Shown here piece by piece: positions 29,343-38,139 of a stretch of DNA of 64,000 bases. The number at the start of each line of letters is the position of its first letter. Position 1 is the first letter of the stretch. The position numbers and the translations under genes were made by a program. The notes below the pieces were generated by a model. It was not told where the DNA came from and did no database searches. It saw nothing but the letters and a program-made list of their open reading frames with translations. The DNA comes from Streptomyces violaceusniger (GTDB lineage Bacteria > Actinomycetota > Actinomycetes > Streptomycetales > Streptomycetaceae), in NCBI GenBank assembly GCA_005405945.1, contig BJHW01000001.1, positions 1,054,001-1,118,000 on the forward strand. Reading direction: 5' to 3'.

Positions 29343-30899
29343 TCATCGTGTTCGCACGGCCGTTGGGGACTGCGAGCGACCGACGCGGGCGGCACGGATC
29401 GCGAGGACAAGACGGAGGATGAGGGTCGCGGCTCCGGCGGCCGCCGCGACACATACGGATATGAAGATGTCGGGCACCCAGTTGATGAGCTGTTCCGGGC
29501 TCATCCGGTCCACGGCCCAGGCCAGGGCGGCGCACGGCAGCCCGCCCGCCACGCACCACACGACGGTCAGGATGGTGCGGCGCGGCCCGGCACCGGGCGT
29601 GGCAGGGCGGAGCAGGAGCAGGGCCGAGCGAACAGCCGTCAGGATCAGGGTCATGGCACACGCGGTGGCGCCGAAAACGGTCCAGTAGTACGGGGACGCG
29701 AATGTGGTACTCGTGGGCGCCTGGCCGCCCGCGAGGATCCGAGCGGCGCCGAAGCCGACCCGCATGACCGCCTCGTCATCGAGGAGCCCGTAAAGGTTCT
29801 GCTGAAGGACGATGGCGATGTCACGCTTCGGCAAGAGGAACAGCATGGCCGAGTAGCCAGGAGTGGCACCCGTGTGCCAGATGGCGTCGCCGAGTGGTGC
29901 GTCCAGCCCGCCGACCCGCCAGCCCAATCCGTAGCCCGTCGCGGTGCCGGTGGGCCAGAGCCTGCCCTCCGCACGCATCAGCCTCACGGATTCGGGGGTG
30001 AGGACGGTGTCACCGTCGGCGGTCGTACCGCCGCGGAGCTGCAACGCGGCGAAGGCGGCCAGGTCGTGGAGGCTCCCGCCCAGATAGCCGTAGCCCGCGC
30101 CGTGGTCGTCCACGCCGTCGGCGATCGCGGCCGGCACACCCCACAGGAGCTGGTGTCCCGGGGCAGGTTCTGGTGGCGCGCCGATGCCTGGTCGGCGATG
30201 GCGTCGTCCATGCCCGCCGGGTCGAGCACGGCCTGCCTGAGGTGGTCCGCGAAGGAGCGACCTGTCACGGCCTCGACCACGGCGGTGAGGACGAGGTAAT
30301 TGGCGCTGGTGTAGGCGTACTTGGTGCCGGGCGGGCCGATCGGCCGCACGCCGTTGAGGGCGCGCGTGCGCTCCGCCGGGCGGGGGCAGTCGGGGCGAAG
30401 CAGTCGGTGACGTGGAGGGTGGCCGACCCGGGTATGCCGGAGGTCTGGTTGAGGAGGTGGCGGACCGTGACCCTGGACGCGTGTGCGGCACCCCCGAACC
30501 GGAAGTCCGGCACATGGTCGACCACCCGGTCGTCGAGGCGGAGCCGTCCGTTCTGCACGAGCACCATCACACTGGTGGCGGCGATCGGCTTGGCGACCGA
30601 GCCCCACAGGAAAGGCGTTTCGGCCGTGACGCGCCGTCCGCGCCCGTCGGTTCCCCAGGATCGCTGATGGACCGGCCCCCGGGGCCGACCACCGCGTATG
30701 AGATCCCGGGTGCGTGGGTGGCTTTCATCCGGTCACGGATGTAGTCGTCGATGGCGGCATAACGGCCGGGCCGGCCCGAGGCCGTGTGGGCGGAAGCCGC
30801 GGCGGCAGGGGCGGCGGGCATGGACAGCAGCAGCCCGAGCACCAGGGCCACGGTGCTCGCGGCCGCGCGCCGTAAGCGGTGGCGCATGGGGTTCCTCAC
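29343..30899 (-). CDS. Secreted serine hydrolase (class C beta-lactamase family), three frameshifts
   Basis: Read across breaks at about 30650, 30390 and 30165, this is one gene of about 515 codons. It has a Sec signal peptide (LRRAAASTVALVLGLLLSMP, then APAAAASA), the active-site SxxK in LWGSVAKPIAA, YxN in KYAYTSANYLVL, and the C-terminal lid region with GLGWRVGGLDAPLGDAIWHT. Four C-terminal membrane helices (for example CVAAAAGAATLILRLVLAIR) anchor it. Such enzymes act as D-amino-acid peptidases or esterases. It is divergent from a TetR gene with a perfect operator palindrome between. Three breaks in one gene suggest either decay or poor consensus here. Confidence 0.75.
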
Positions 30900-30920
30900 G
30901 TTTCCTCCAGAGACGGAACG

Positions 30921-30967
30921 AATAACCGTATGGCCATACGGTTATTACCGTACGGTGATACGGTTAT
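30921..30967. promoter_or_regulatory. Double TetR operator
   Basis: A perfect 26-bp palindrome (AATAACCGTATGG and its complement) at 30921-30946 is followed by a related imperfect site at 30943-30967 that shares the half-site ATACGGTTAT. Together they fill the gap between the serine hydrolase (start 30899) and TetR (start 30971), ending four bases before the TetR start codon. This is strong evidence for autorepression and control of the hydrolase. Confidence 0.8.
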
Positions 30968-30970
30968 CAA

Positions 30971-31624
30971 GTGCCGAGGACCGCCGACCATGACGAGCGC
31001 CGACACCAGATCGCCCGTAGCGTCTGCGGGCTCATCTCTGAACAGGGGCTCGACGCCGTCACCATCGCCCGTACCGCCGCCGCGGCCGGGATGTCCGTCG
31101 GACTGGTGCAGCACTACTTCCGCAGCAAGGACGAGATGCTGCTGCACGCCTTCCACGAGGTCAGCGCCGCCATCCGGAGCCGGGCCGACGAGCGGATCCG
31201 GGCCGGGGCCGAGCACCAGCAGCCCATCTCACACGTACTGGCCGAGGCGATGACCGAGTTCATCCCCCTGGACGAGACGCGCCGCACCGAATTCCGGGTC
31301 ACCAGGGCGTTCGCCGGCCGCGCCCTGGACGCCCCCGCCCTCGCCGAGGTCGACGTCGAGACGGGTCGGCAGTTGCGCAAGGACATCGCCCAGGCCGTCC
31401 ACAACGGCAAGGAGTGCGGCGAGGTCGCGGCGGAGCTGGATCCGTGGCCCGTGGCTGTTCGCCTCGCCGCGGTGACGGAAGGGCTTGCGCTGCAGGTTTA
31501 CCGCGATCCGGCCGGGGTGAACGGAGTGTCCGCGGCTGAGCTGTCGGCGTCGGTGATCGCCTCCGAGTTGGCCACCGTCTTCACCGGAGAGTGCCGCCAG
31601 TACGCCAAGAGGGCCCGAGCGTGA
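30971..31624 (+). CDS. TetR family regulator (BetI-like C-terminal domain)
   Basis: A 217-residue repressor starting with GTG at 30971. The DNA-binding domain reads HDERRHQIARSVCGLISEQG, then VTIARTAAAAGMSVGLVQHY, then the FRSKDEML helix. The C-terminal domain (AEAMTEFIPLDETRRTEFRV) resembles the BetI-type domain. The start is immediately after the operator, so the mRNA leader is very short or absent. It probably controls the divergent serine hydrolase. Confidence 0.88.
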   Translation: MPRTADHDERRHQIARSVCGLISEQGLDAVTIARTAAAAGMSVGLVQHYFRSKDEMLLHAFHEVSAAIRSRADERIRAGAEHQQPISHVLAEAMTEFIPLDETRRTEFRVTRAFAGRALDAPALAEVDVETGRQLRKDIAQAVHNGKECGEVAAELDPWPVAVRLAAVTEGLALQVYRDPAGVNGVSAAELSASVIASELATVFTGECRQYAKRARA

Positions 31625-31789
31625 CCGGGCTCGGCCCGGAGGTGTGTCGTCGCAACGTTCGGAGTCTGGCTGACGGTACGTCAGGACGTGGCTTGCGAGG
31701 CTCAACCACGGGATCAGGCTCCACGTGGCATTCACACGGATGTACCATCCAGCACCAACGTGCAACGTGCCCAGATAAGGGAGCTCGTA

Positions 31790-32443
31790 GTGGACACTCC
31801 TGCCGATAGCGCCAGCCTGAAGTCCCAGTACGCGGCTCAGGTCGCCGCCGATCTGGAACGCAACTCCGCCGAGCAAGAACGTCTCCGCTCCGACATCGCG
31901 GCGCTGCAAGAGCAATTGGCGGTACTGGAAGACAACCGGGCGCTGCTGCTCAGCATGCGGCAAACCCTTGGTGGCGACGCCGCCGGTGACACGACGGAGA
32001 ACGGTGAGGCCGGTGACTCCGGGGACGGTTCGTCCGCGAAGCGCGAGGTCGCGACGCTGTCCGCCACGCGCAAGGCGAGGAAGAAGGCCAACGCGGCCGG
32101 TGGCAAGCGGAAGGGGGCGGAGTCGGGCGGGAGCCGTCCGCGCCGTCAGCGAGTGCGGGAAGCGGGGGCACCCACGCTTCGGGAGCTTGTGCGTGATGCC
32201 CTCGCCCAGCACGGGGAGCCCCGCTCCGCGGCCGAGGTGACCGCCGCGCTGAGTCAGACTTTTCCGGAGCGCGAGATCAAGCCCACAGTCGTGCGCAGCA
32301 CTCTCGAATCGCTTGTCGCCAAGGGACGAGCACACCGCACCAAGCAGCAGAAGTCCGTCTTCTATTCGGCTGTCACCACGGATGCGGCCACCACGGGTGC
32401 GGCCGCCGACGCGGGCGAGCCCAACGAGGCGCGCGCATCCTGA
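31790..32443 (+). CDS. Coiled-coil protein with winged-helix C-terminus
   Basis: A 217-residue protein. GTG 31790 follows AAGGGAG. Residues about 15-60 form a coiled coil (ERNSAEQERLRSDIAALQEQ). A low-complexity basic linker (KARKKANAAGGKRKG) follows. A C-terminal winged-helix domain (TLRELVRDALAQHGEPRSAA, then EIKPTVVRSTLESLVAKGRA) is like BlaI/MecI or DtxR-type wings. It looks like a dimeric DNA-binding regulator conserved in streptomycetes; the target is unknown. It stands alone between TetR and the convergent isoprenoid-synthase remnant. Confidence 0.75.
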   Translation: MDTPADSASLKSQYAAQVAADLERNSAEQERLRSDIAALQEQLAVLEDNRALLLSMRQTLGGDAAGDTTENGEAGDSGDGSSAKREVATLSATRKARKKANAAGGKRKGAESGGSRPRRQRVREAGAPTLRELVRDALAQHGEPRSAAEVTAALSQTFPEREIKPTVVRSTLESLVAKGRAHRTKQQKSVFYSAVTTDAATTGAAADAGEPNEARAS

Positions 32444-32509
32444 GATGCCATGGACCGCGAGGTGTGCTGTTCCGTCCACCGGCTCGGTGGCCTCGCGTGC
32501 GTGTGGTGG

Positions 32510-33172
32510 TCAGCGCAGGTGACGGGCGCCGCGGCGCTCCCGGAGCAGTACCCGCGCGGTGGCCGGTAGGGGCGGACGGGCGGGGGCGCGGAGAAGACCG
32601 GGGCCCTTGGTGACGGCTGCCGTGATCGTAAGGAGCTCGATCTCGATCATCGCGCGGAAGAGCGGACGGCCCTCGGGCGGTGCGAGGCCGACCAGGCCTC
32701 GGCTGGTGGACAAGCGCTCGCGGGCCTCGCCGAGCAGGTGCGCCAGGAGGCCCCGAATCGCCGTGGTGTCCCGGGCGTTCTCCAGGAACTCCAGCTCCAT
32801 GGCGGTCGTGTCGAGGAAGTCCTCGACGCGGCCGCGCATCCCGGGGTGCGCGGAGACGGTGTGCAGCAGCGGCCGTACGGCGGCATGGTCGCTCTCGCCA
32901 CCGGCCAGGCCGTCACGTACCTCCTTCACCCACTCCGCGCAGGCCCCGGCGCGCTCCGCGGCGGGGCCGCTGTCGAGGAGGGAGTCGGTGCGGTGCATCA
33001 AGGCGGTCGCCGCGATCACGTGCGGCAGCAGCGGCGGAGGCAGCAGCAGGCGTGCGGCGAGGTAGGAGCTGCGCCGGTAGCCCGCGACGAGTTTCCGCTG
33101 CCGCGTATAGTCCTCCCGCAACCTGGGGTCGCTGATCCCCGCTCCATCCAGCGCCCTGTCCCACAGGCCCAT
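32510..33172 (-). pseudogene. Squalene/phytoene synthase family protein with central deletion
   Basis: A 220-residue frame with both ends of a trans-isoprenyl head-to-head synthase-like protein. The N-terminus (YRRSSYLAARLLLPPPLLPH, then HRTDSLLDSG with the first Asp-rich motif region) and the C-terminus (AIRGLLAHLLGEARERLSTS, then RPLFRAMIEIELLTITAAV) fit the family. They are joined at about 32776-32790 (MELEFLENARDTTAI). The centre is missing: roughly 70-90 residues including the second Asp-rich motif expected in DFVNDLAEDLR-type sequence. The join is in frame, so a protein could be made, but it should be catalytically dead. Confidence 0.65.
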
Positions 33173-33253
33173 GCCCGGCCCTCCAGATTCCTCGGTCTCG
33201 CGGCGGTCGGCCGCCGGAACACGACGCGGGCCGGTCGGCCCTGAGTGGTGTCT

Positions 33254-33889
33254 TCACGTGATCTTGTGTGGCGCCGCGGGGGCCAGGCGTGCCACCGGCG
33301 GCAGCGGTGAGTGCTGCGGGGAGGCTTGGAACGCCTGGATCACGAGCGCGGCGAAGCGCCGGGATGCCGCTACCCGGGCGCCCTTCGACGGGGTGTGGAG
33401 GCCTCGGTTGGCCATCAGCACGAGGACCAGGTCGTCCACGACGAAGTCGGGGCGCAGATGGCCGGTGTCCTTGGCGCGGTGGGCCAGTTCGGCGATCGAC
33501 CTCAGCGCGTATTCGCGCTCCGCGACGAAGTCCATCGCATCGGGGAAGGTCGCCATGAAGGCTTCGGTGAAGCCCCGGCTGCGGGCGTGCAGCTCACAGG
33601 TCTTCTCGATCACGAGGCAGAAGCCGCGCCACGGATCCGGCTCGGCACTCCCCTCGTCGACGATGGCGCGGCATGCGCGCATCTCGTCCGTGAAGGCTTC
33701 GGTGGCCAGCGTCTGCTTGGTCGGGAAACGGCGGTACAGCGTGGCGGGGCCGACTCCGGCGTGCCGGGCGATCTCCCGCATCGGCACCTTCAGCCCTTCG
33801 GTGGCGAACAGCGTGCGGGCAGCTTCGAGGATGCGCTCCCGGTTGTCCGAGGCGTCGGAGCGCAGGGTGTGAGGCAAAGGGTCGGTCAC
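33254..33889 (-). CDS. TetR family regulator
   Basis: A 211-residue TetR repressor (SbtR-like C-terminal domain). The DNA-binding part reads DNRERILEAARTLFATEGLK, then VPMREIARHAGVGPATLYRR, then FPTKQTL. GTG 33889 is taken as start; GTG 33898 or TTG 33907 are in frame but lie in the operator. It is divergent from the quinone-oxidoreductase-like gene at 34031 and probably represses it through the CACTTT...AAAGTG site. Confidence 0.87.
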   Translation of the reverse strand: MTDPLPHTLRSDASDNRERILEAARTLFATEGLKVPMREIARHAGVGPATLYRRFPTKQTLATEAFTDEMRACRAIVDEGSAEPDPWRGFCLVIEKTCELHARSRGFTEAFMATFPDAMDFVAEREYALRSIAELAHRAKDTGHLRPDFVVDDLVLVLMANRGLHTPSKGARVAASRRFAALVIQAFQASPQHSPLPPVARLAPAAPHKIT

Positions 33890-33895
33890 CGCTCT

Positions 33896-33911
33896 CACTT
33901 TAGCCAAAGTG
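33896..33911. promoter_or_regulatory. TetR operator-like palindrome
   Basis: CACTTT-AGCC-AAAGTG, with perfect 6-bp arms and a 4-nt spacer, sits seven bases upstream of the TetR start and before the divergent oxidoreductase. The position and symmetry suggest the regulator's own operator. Confidence 0.55.
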
Positions 33912-33951
33912 GACGGGGGCGTCCGCTAGCGTCCCACGCGCCGGTTCCGAT

Positions 33952-33987
33952 CGATCCCGTCGATCACACCGATCCCGTCGATCACAC
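33952..33987. repeat. 18-bp direct repeat, two copies, in the oxidoreductase leader
   Basis: CGATCCCGTCGATCACAC occurs twice in exact tandem (33952-33969, 33970-33987), with a degenerate third partial copy after it. It lies in the 5' leader of the gene at 34031. It may be a slippage product; a regulatory role is only possible. Confidence 0.8.
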
Positions 33988-34030
33988 CGACCCCCACCGA
34001 CCCCATCGAACCCAGAGCAAGGAGACGACC

Positions 34031-34993
34031 TTGAAGGCAGTCGCGATCCAGGCGTTCGGACCTCCCGAAGGTCTGGCAGTCATCGACCTCCCCGTCCCGG
34101 CTCCCGCCGCCGGACAGGTGCTGATCGCCAATGAGGCGATCGGTGTCGGCGGCTCCGACGCCGTGATCCGCCGCGGGACCCTCGCCGGCTACGGCTTCAA
34201 GGAAGGCCATATCCCCGGCAGCGAGGTGGCGGGCACCGTGACCGCGGTCGGCGACGGCGTCGATACGTCATGGGTCGGTCAGCGCGTGTGGGCGTTCACC
34301 GGCGTCAACGGCGGCTACGTCGAACAGGCGATCGCCGCGGTCGAGGAGATCCTTCCCCTCCCCGCGGGCCTCTCCGCTGTCGACGCGGTGACGCTGGGGA
34401 GCTCCGGAATCGTGGCCCACTTCGGCCTGTCCCATGCCCACTTCGCTCCCGGCGAGTCGGTGCTGGTGCGGGGCGCGGCCGGCAGCATCGGCATCATGAC
34501 GGTCCAGCTCGCGGCGCGTGGCGGTGCCGGGGCGGTGGCGGTCACGACGTCGTCGGCCGAGCGCGGCGACCGGTTGCGCAAGCTCGGCGCCACCCATGTG
34601 CTGGACCGCTCCGGCGAGGGAGGCGACGACGCTCCCTCCGGCTACGACGTCATCATCGACATCATCGCCGGTGCGGACATGCCGTCCTTCTTCGCCAGGC
34701 TCAACCCCAACGGTCGCATGGTGGCCGTCGGCGCGGTCGGAGGCATGCCACCGGCGGACTTCGGTATGGCGATGATGGCGGCGTTCCAGAAGTCGATGTC
34801 GTTCGCCGCCTTCAGCGCCGCCACCGTGGCCGAGCCCGATCGACGTGCCGTGCGGACCGAGCAGTTCGACGCCGCGTGCCGCGGCGAACTGCATACGGTG
34901 GTGCACGAGCTGCTGCCGTTGGAGCAAGCCGCGCTGGCGCACCGGAAGATGGACACCGGCGAGGTGTTCGGCAGGATCGTGCTGACACCGTAA
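34031..34993 (+). CDS. Quinone oxidoreductase-like (MDR) NADPH reductase
   Basis: A 320-residue zinc-free medium-chain reductase. It starts with TTG at 34031, with AAGGAG eight bases upstream. The GroES-like N-terminus is KAVAIQAFGPPEGLAVIDLP. The NADPH-binding segment is SVLVRGAAGSIGIMTVQLAA (AAGSxG in place of AAGGVG), and the C-terminus is HRKMDTGEVFGRIVLTP. No zinc cysteines are present. Family members reduce quinones or enones. A terminator follows at 35036. The divergent TetR is its likely regulator. Confidence 0.9.
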   Translation: MKAVAIQAFGPPEGLAVIDLPVPAPAAGQVLIANEAIGVGGSDAVIRRGTLAGYGFKEGHIPGSEVAGTVTAVGDGVDTSWVGQRVWAFTGVNGGYVEQAIAAVEEILPLPAGLSAVDAVTLGSSGIVAHFGLSHAHFAPGESVLVRGAAGSIGIMTVQLAARGGAGAVAVTTSSAERGDRLRKLGATHVLDRSGEGGDDAPSGYDVIIDIIAGADMPSFFARLNPNGRMVAVGAVGGMPPADFGMAMMAAFQKSMSFAAFSAATVAEPDRRAVRTEQFDAACRGELHTVVHELLPLEQAALAHRKMDTGEVFGRIVLTP

Positions 34994-35035
34994 TCCGCGA
35001 TGCGATACCGGCGACCGTGGGACACGTGGCACCGT

Positions 35036-35065
35036 ACCCACCCCGGGGAGCTTCCCGGGGTGGGT
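35036..35065 (+). terminator. Hairpin terminator
   Basis: Perfect 12-bp arms (35036-35047, 35054-35065; ACCCACCCCGGG) with a 6-nt loop between the oxidoreductase stop and the next gene's start. Confidence 0.75.
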
Positions 35066-35078
35066 GTAGGGAGGGCGC

Positions 35079-35927
35079 GTGGAATCGGTGAGCGGGCAGG
35101 GCGACGGCGGCACGTGGCCCACGGGCCTGGACGAGGCGATACGCGCCACCGCGGCCGACATCGCCGCCACGCTGCGCGGCGCATCCGACACCGGGGCTCC
35201 GGTGCCCGGGTCGCGGTGGACGGTCGGGGAGGCGGCGGCGCACCTGGCGCAGGCCAATGAGCTGATGGCGCACCTCGCGGACGGGAGGGAACGCGGCTAC
35301 GGGGACGGCACACCGCAGGGGCTGGCGGAGGCGAACCAGCGCGCGCTCGCCGCGTTCGCCGAACGCCGGGCCGAGCCGCTGGCCGCCATGATCGCGGAGC
35401 AGGCCGACGCCTTCCTCCAGTCGGCGGCCCGGCCCGCGTCACAAGCGTCACACAAGTCACAAGCGTCACACGGCGAACTCGTCACGCCGATGGGCCCGAT
35501 GAGCCTGGAGGTACTGGGGTCGTATCTGCTGACCCATATGCTCGGCCACGGCTATGACCTCGCCCGTGCGCTGGGCCGCCCGCATATGCTCAACCGGGCC
35601 CGGGTCGAGCTGACCCTGCCCTTCCTGATCACGGCCATGCCACGGGTGCTCGACACCACGGCCGCCGCCGGGCTCACCGCCCGCTACGCCATCCACCTGA
35701 GGGGTGGCGCCTGCTTCGGCGCCACCTTCGCCGATGGCACGGTGACCATCACACCGCGCCCGCCGAGCCGCCCGGACTGCACCATCCGCACCGAGCCCGT
35801 GGCCTTCCTCCTCATGGCGCTGGGCCGCCTCGGGCCGTGGAGCGCCGTCGCCAGGGGCCGCGTCCTCACATCGGGCCGCAGGCCCTGGCTGGCGCCCCGC
35901 TTCCCCGCGCTCTTCACCCCACCCTGA
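35079..35927 (+). CDS. Maleylpyruvate isomerase-family (mycothiol-dependent, DinB-like) protein
   Basis: A 282-residue protein with the MDMPI/DinB four-helix metal-binding N-terminal domain: PVPGSRWTVGEAAAHLAQAN (His ligand), then a GSYLLTHMLGHGYDLARALG segment with the HxxxH-like second site. It ends in an SCP2-like C-terminal domain (DCTIRTEPVAFLLMALGRLG). Relatives are mycothiol-dependent isomerases or transferases. GTG 35079 follows AGGGAGGG. A repeated ACAAGCGTCAC run (35436-35470) encodes ASQASHKSQASH, a local tandem duplication in a loop. Confidence 0.82.
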   Translation: MESVSGQGDGGTWPTGLDEAIRATAADIAATLRGASDTGAPVPGSRWTVGEAAAHLAQANELMAHLADGRERGYGDGTPQGLAEANQRALAAFAERRAEPLAAMIAEQADAFLQSAARPASQASHKSQASHGELVTPMGPMSLEVLGSYLLTHMLGHGYDLARALGRPHMLNRARVELTLPFLITAMPRVLDTTAAAGLTARYAIHLRGGACFGATFADGTVTITPRPPSRPDCTIRTEPVAFLLMALGRLGPWSAVARGRVLTSGRRPWLAPRFPALFTPP

Positions 35928-35940
35928 TCCGCCCCGTGGC

Positions 35941-36653
35941 TCAGGTGGCGCAGGACGGATGACCCCAGCCGTCGGGTTCTTGCTGATGCTCTCGCCCTTG
36001 CCGTAGGGCGTGCCGCAGCGGCACCGGCCGGGGAACTTGGCCTTGATGGACCCCTTCGAGCCGGTGCTCCTCTTGGAGCCGGTGGCCCTCCCCCGCCCTT
36101 GCGCCGCCGCCGTACGCGGACGCACCGCGCCGCCGCGACCGGCCGAGCGTGTCGCCGTCCGGTCCTCGGGCGGTGGCAGTGCGGAGCCGAGCGAGGTGCC
36201 CGCGGGCTGCTGGGTACGGGCCGCGTGGCTGGCCGCGCGGTCGGCGGCCGCGTTGAACGGGTCACCGTCGATCTGGTGGGCCGGAACGTACACGAACTCC
36301 ACCGTGCGGCCGTCCAGCAGCTCGTCGATGCGCATCACGAGCTCGCGGTTGGCCACCGGCGACCCCGAGGCGGTCTTCCACCCCTTCTTCCGCCACCCCG
36401 GCAGCCATGTGGTGACCGCCTTCATCGCGTACTGGGAGTCCATGCGCACCTCCAGCGGCACGCCCGCGTCGGTGGACTCCAGCAGCTCTCGCAGCGCGGT
36501 CAGCTCGGCGACGTTGTTGGTCGCGGTGCCCAGCGGCCCGGCCTCCCAGCGCTCCACCTCACCGTCGGTGCCCGCGATGACCCATGCCCAGGCCGCGGGC
36601 CCGGGGTTTCCCTTCGATGCCCCGTCACACGCGGCGATGATCTGTTCAGCCAT
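35941..36653 (-). CDS. RNase HI with C-terminal extension, frameshifted near the end
   Basis: About 237 residues. The RNase H domain (1-140) carries the four catalytic acids: Asp in IIAACDGASKGNPGPAAW, Glu in NNVAELTALRE, Asp in RMDSQYAMKAV and Asp in NAAADRAASHAA. It cleaves RNA in RNA-DNA hybrids. A basic, low-complexity linker leads to a short Cys-containing tail (GRCRCGTPYGKGESISKNPT) that continues, after one missing G at about 35965, as GWGHPSCAT and stops at 35941. The tail may bind zinc. ATG 36653 is used; the open frame upstream is not coding-like. Confidence 0.85.
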
Positions 36654-36879
36654 ACGCCGATACTGCCAGCTCCGCTGATCCGGCCCGACGGCAGACCCGT
36701 CGGTCGGCCCACTCCGCACCCCCGGGGCGTTCACCGGATTCACGCTGAACAGGCACATGGCGTACACACGTTCGGGCGTCACACATGCGAGTCTCCGAGA
36801 GCTTGTGCCTTGAACGTCCGTACTCGCGGCGCCAGTTGGCGGTCCGGGTACTCGTCTCGGAGAGGACACCCCCCACATC

Positions 36880-37706
36880 ATGTCCACTCATCGCCCGCGC
36901 CGGTCACGGCGCCTCCCCCTGCTGGCCGTCGTGGCCGCGGCCGGTGTGGCCGCCCTTCGGTCGCCGCCGCCGACACACCGGCCACGGCGGACACCACCCG
37001 GCCCACGGCCGTGCAGGCGCCCGACGACTACTACCAGGACGCGACGGGCAAGAGCGGCCCGGAGCTGAAGGCGGCGCTGCACACGATCATCAGCGAGCAG
37101 ACCAAGCTGTCCTACGACGAGGTGTGGGACGCGCTGAAGTCCACGGACGAGGACCCGGACAACCCGTCGAACGTCATCCTCCTCTACTCCGGCCGCTCCC
37201 AGGCCAAGGACGCGAGCGGCGGCAACCCCGACGACTGGAACCGCGAACACGTCTGGGCGAAGTCGCACGGCGACTTCGGCACGGCCACCGGGCCCGGCAC
37301 CGATCTGCACCACCTGCGCCCGGCCAATGTGACGGTGAACAGCACCCGCGGCAACAAGGACTTCGACAACGGCGGCGAGGAGGTGCCCGACGCCCCGGGC
37401 AACCGCACCGACGACGACTCCTTCGAACCGCGTGACCAGGTCAAGGGCGATGTCGCCCGGATGATCCTCTACATGGCCGTCCGCTACGACGGAGAGGACG
37501 GCTTCCCCGACCTCGAGCCCAACGACAAGGTCGACAACGGCTCCGCGCCCAACATCGGCCGTCTCTCCGTACTGAAGCAGTGGAGCGCCGAGGACCCGCC
37601 CGACGACTTCGAGAAGAACCGCAACGAGGTCATCTACGAAAAGTTCCAGCACAACCGCAACCCGTTCATCGACCACCCGGAGTGGGTCGACTCCATCTGG
37701 AAGTAA
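36880..37706 (+). CDS. Secreted endonuclease I-type HNH nuclease, frameshifted in the signal peptide
   Basis: About 275 residues. ATG 36880 begins a Sec signal peptide (RRSRRLPLLAVVAAAGVAAL). The frame breaks at about 36955-36962, at the end of the signal peptide. The mature protein then reads ADTPATADTTRPTAVQAPDD, continues through DWNREHVWAKSHGDFGTATG (the NREHxWxKS beta-beta-alpha-metal motif of the EndA/Endonuclease_1 family) and DLHHLRPANVTVNSTRGNKD, and ends SIWK. It is expected to be an extracellular DNA/RNA nuclease. A GC-rich terminator follows. Confidence 0.85.
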
Positions 37707-37728
37707 ATCCGCGTGGCCGCACCGTGGC

Positions 37729-37768
37729 CCCGCCCCTGCCCCGGCACACGCGCCGGGGCGGGGGCGGC
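37729..37768 (+). terminator. GC-rich hairpin terminator
   Basis: Inverted repeat with core arms GCCCCGGC (37738-37745) and GCCGGGGC (37752-37759), extended outward by C-rich and G-rich pairs, 23 bp after the nuclease stop. It is also at the 3' side of the minus-strand amidohydrolase remnant. Confidence 0.65.
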
Positions 37769-37769
37769 G

Positions 37770-38075
37770 CGGGTTGTGGCTGATCCCGCCGTAACTCACC
37801 ACGCACGAAGACCATCGCCGTCGGGCAGAGCGCGGCGGTGGCACTCGTCGTAGGCGTACGGCGGGTCGAGATCCGGTCGTTCCGACCGTCAGCCCGGCCT
37901 CCTCCATCCACGCGATGGCCTGACGCCGCCCGGCGGCGTCGGCGTCGGTGAGGGCCAGGCGGTTCACCCCGCCCAGCCCGGTGTGCTCGTCGTCGTACGC
38001 ACCGATCTCGGCGAGGTCCATCGGCGACTGCCACAGTCGGTGGCCGTCGACGGTGATGGTGTCGGAGGTGGGGCT
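37770..38075 (-). pseudogene. M20-family amidohydrolase (allantoate/carbamoyl-amino-acid hydrolase) remnant
   Basis: The minus strand codes for an N-terminal piece (SDTITVDGHRLWQSPMDLAE, then HTGLGGVNRLALTDADAAGR, then IAWMEEAGLTV) typical of zinc-dependent carbamoyl hydrolases. Just downstream, with frame changes, is the C-terminal signature CPTAMVFVRG...GGISHNPR of the same family. The catalytic zinc-binding middle is missing, and the start codon region is unclear. It directly follows the diaminopropionate ammonia-lyase gene on the same strand. The two fragments are joined within about 60 bp. Confidence 0.6.
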
Positions 38076-38139
38076 GGTGATGTTCTGTCTCCCGGGAATG
38101 GTCGGTTGGACCCGAGGGTGGTCGGACGCGGATGGGTGT

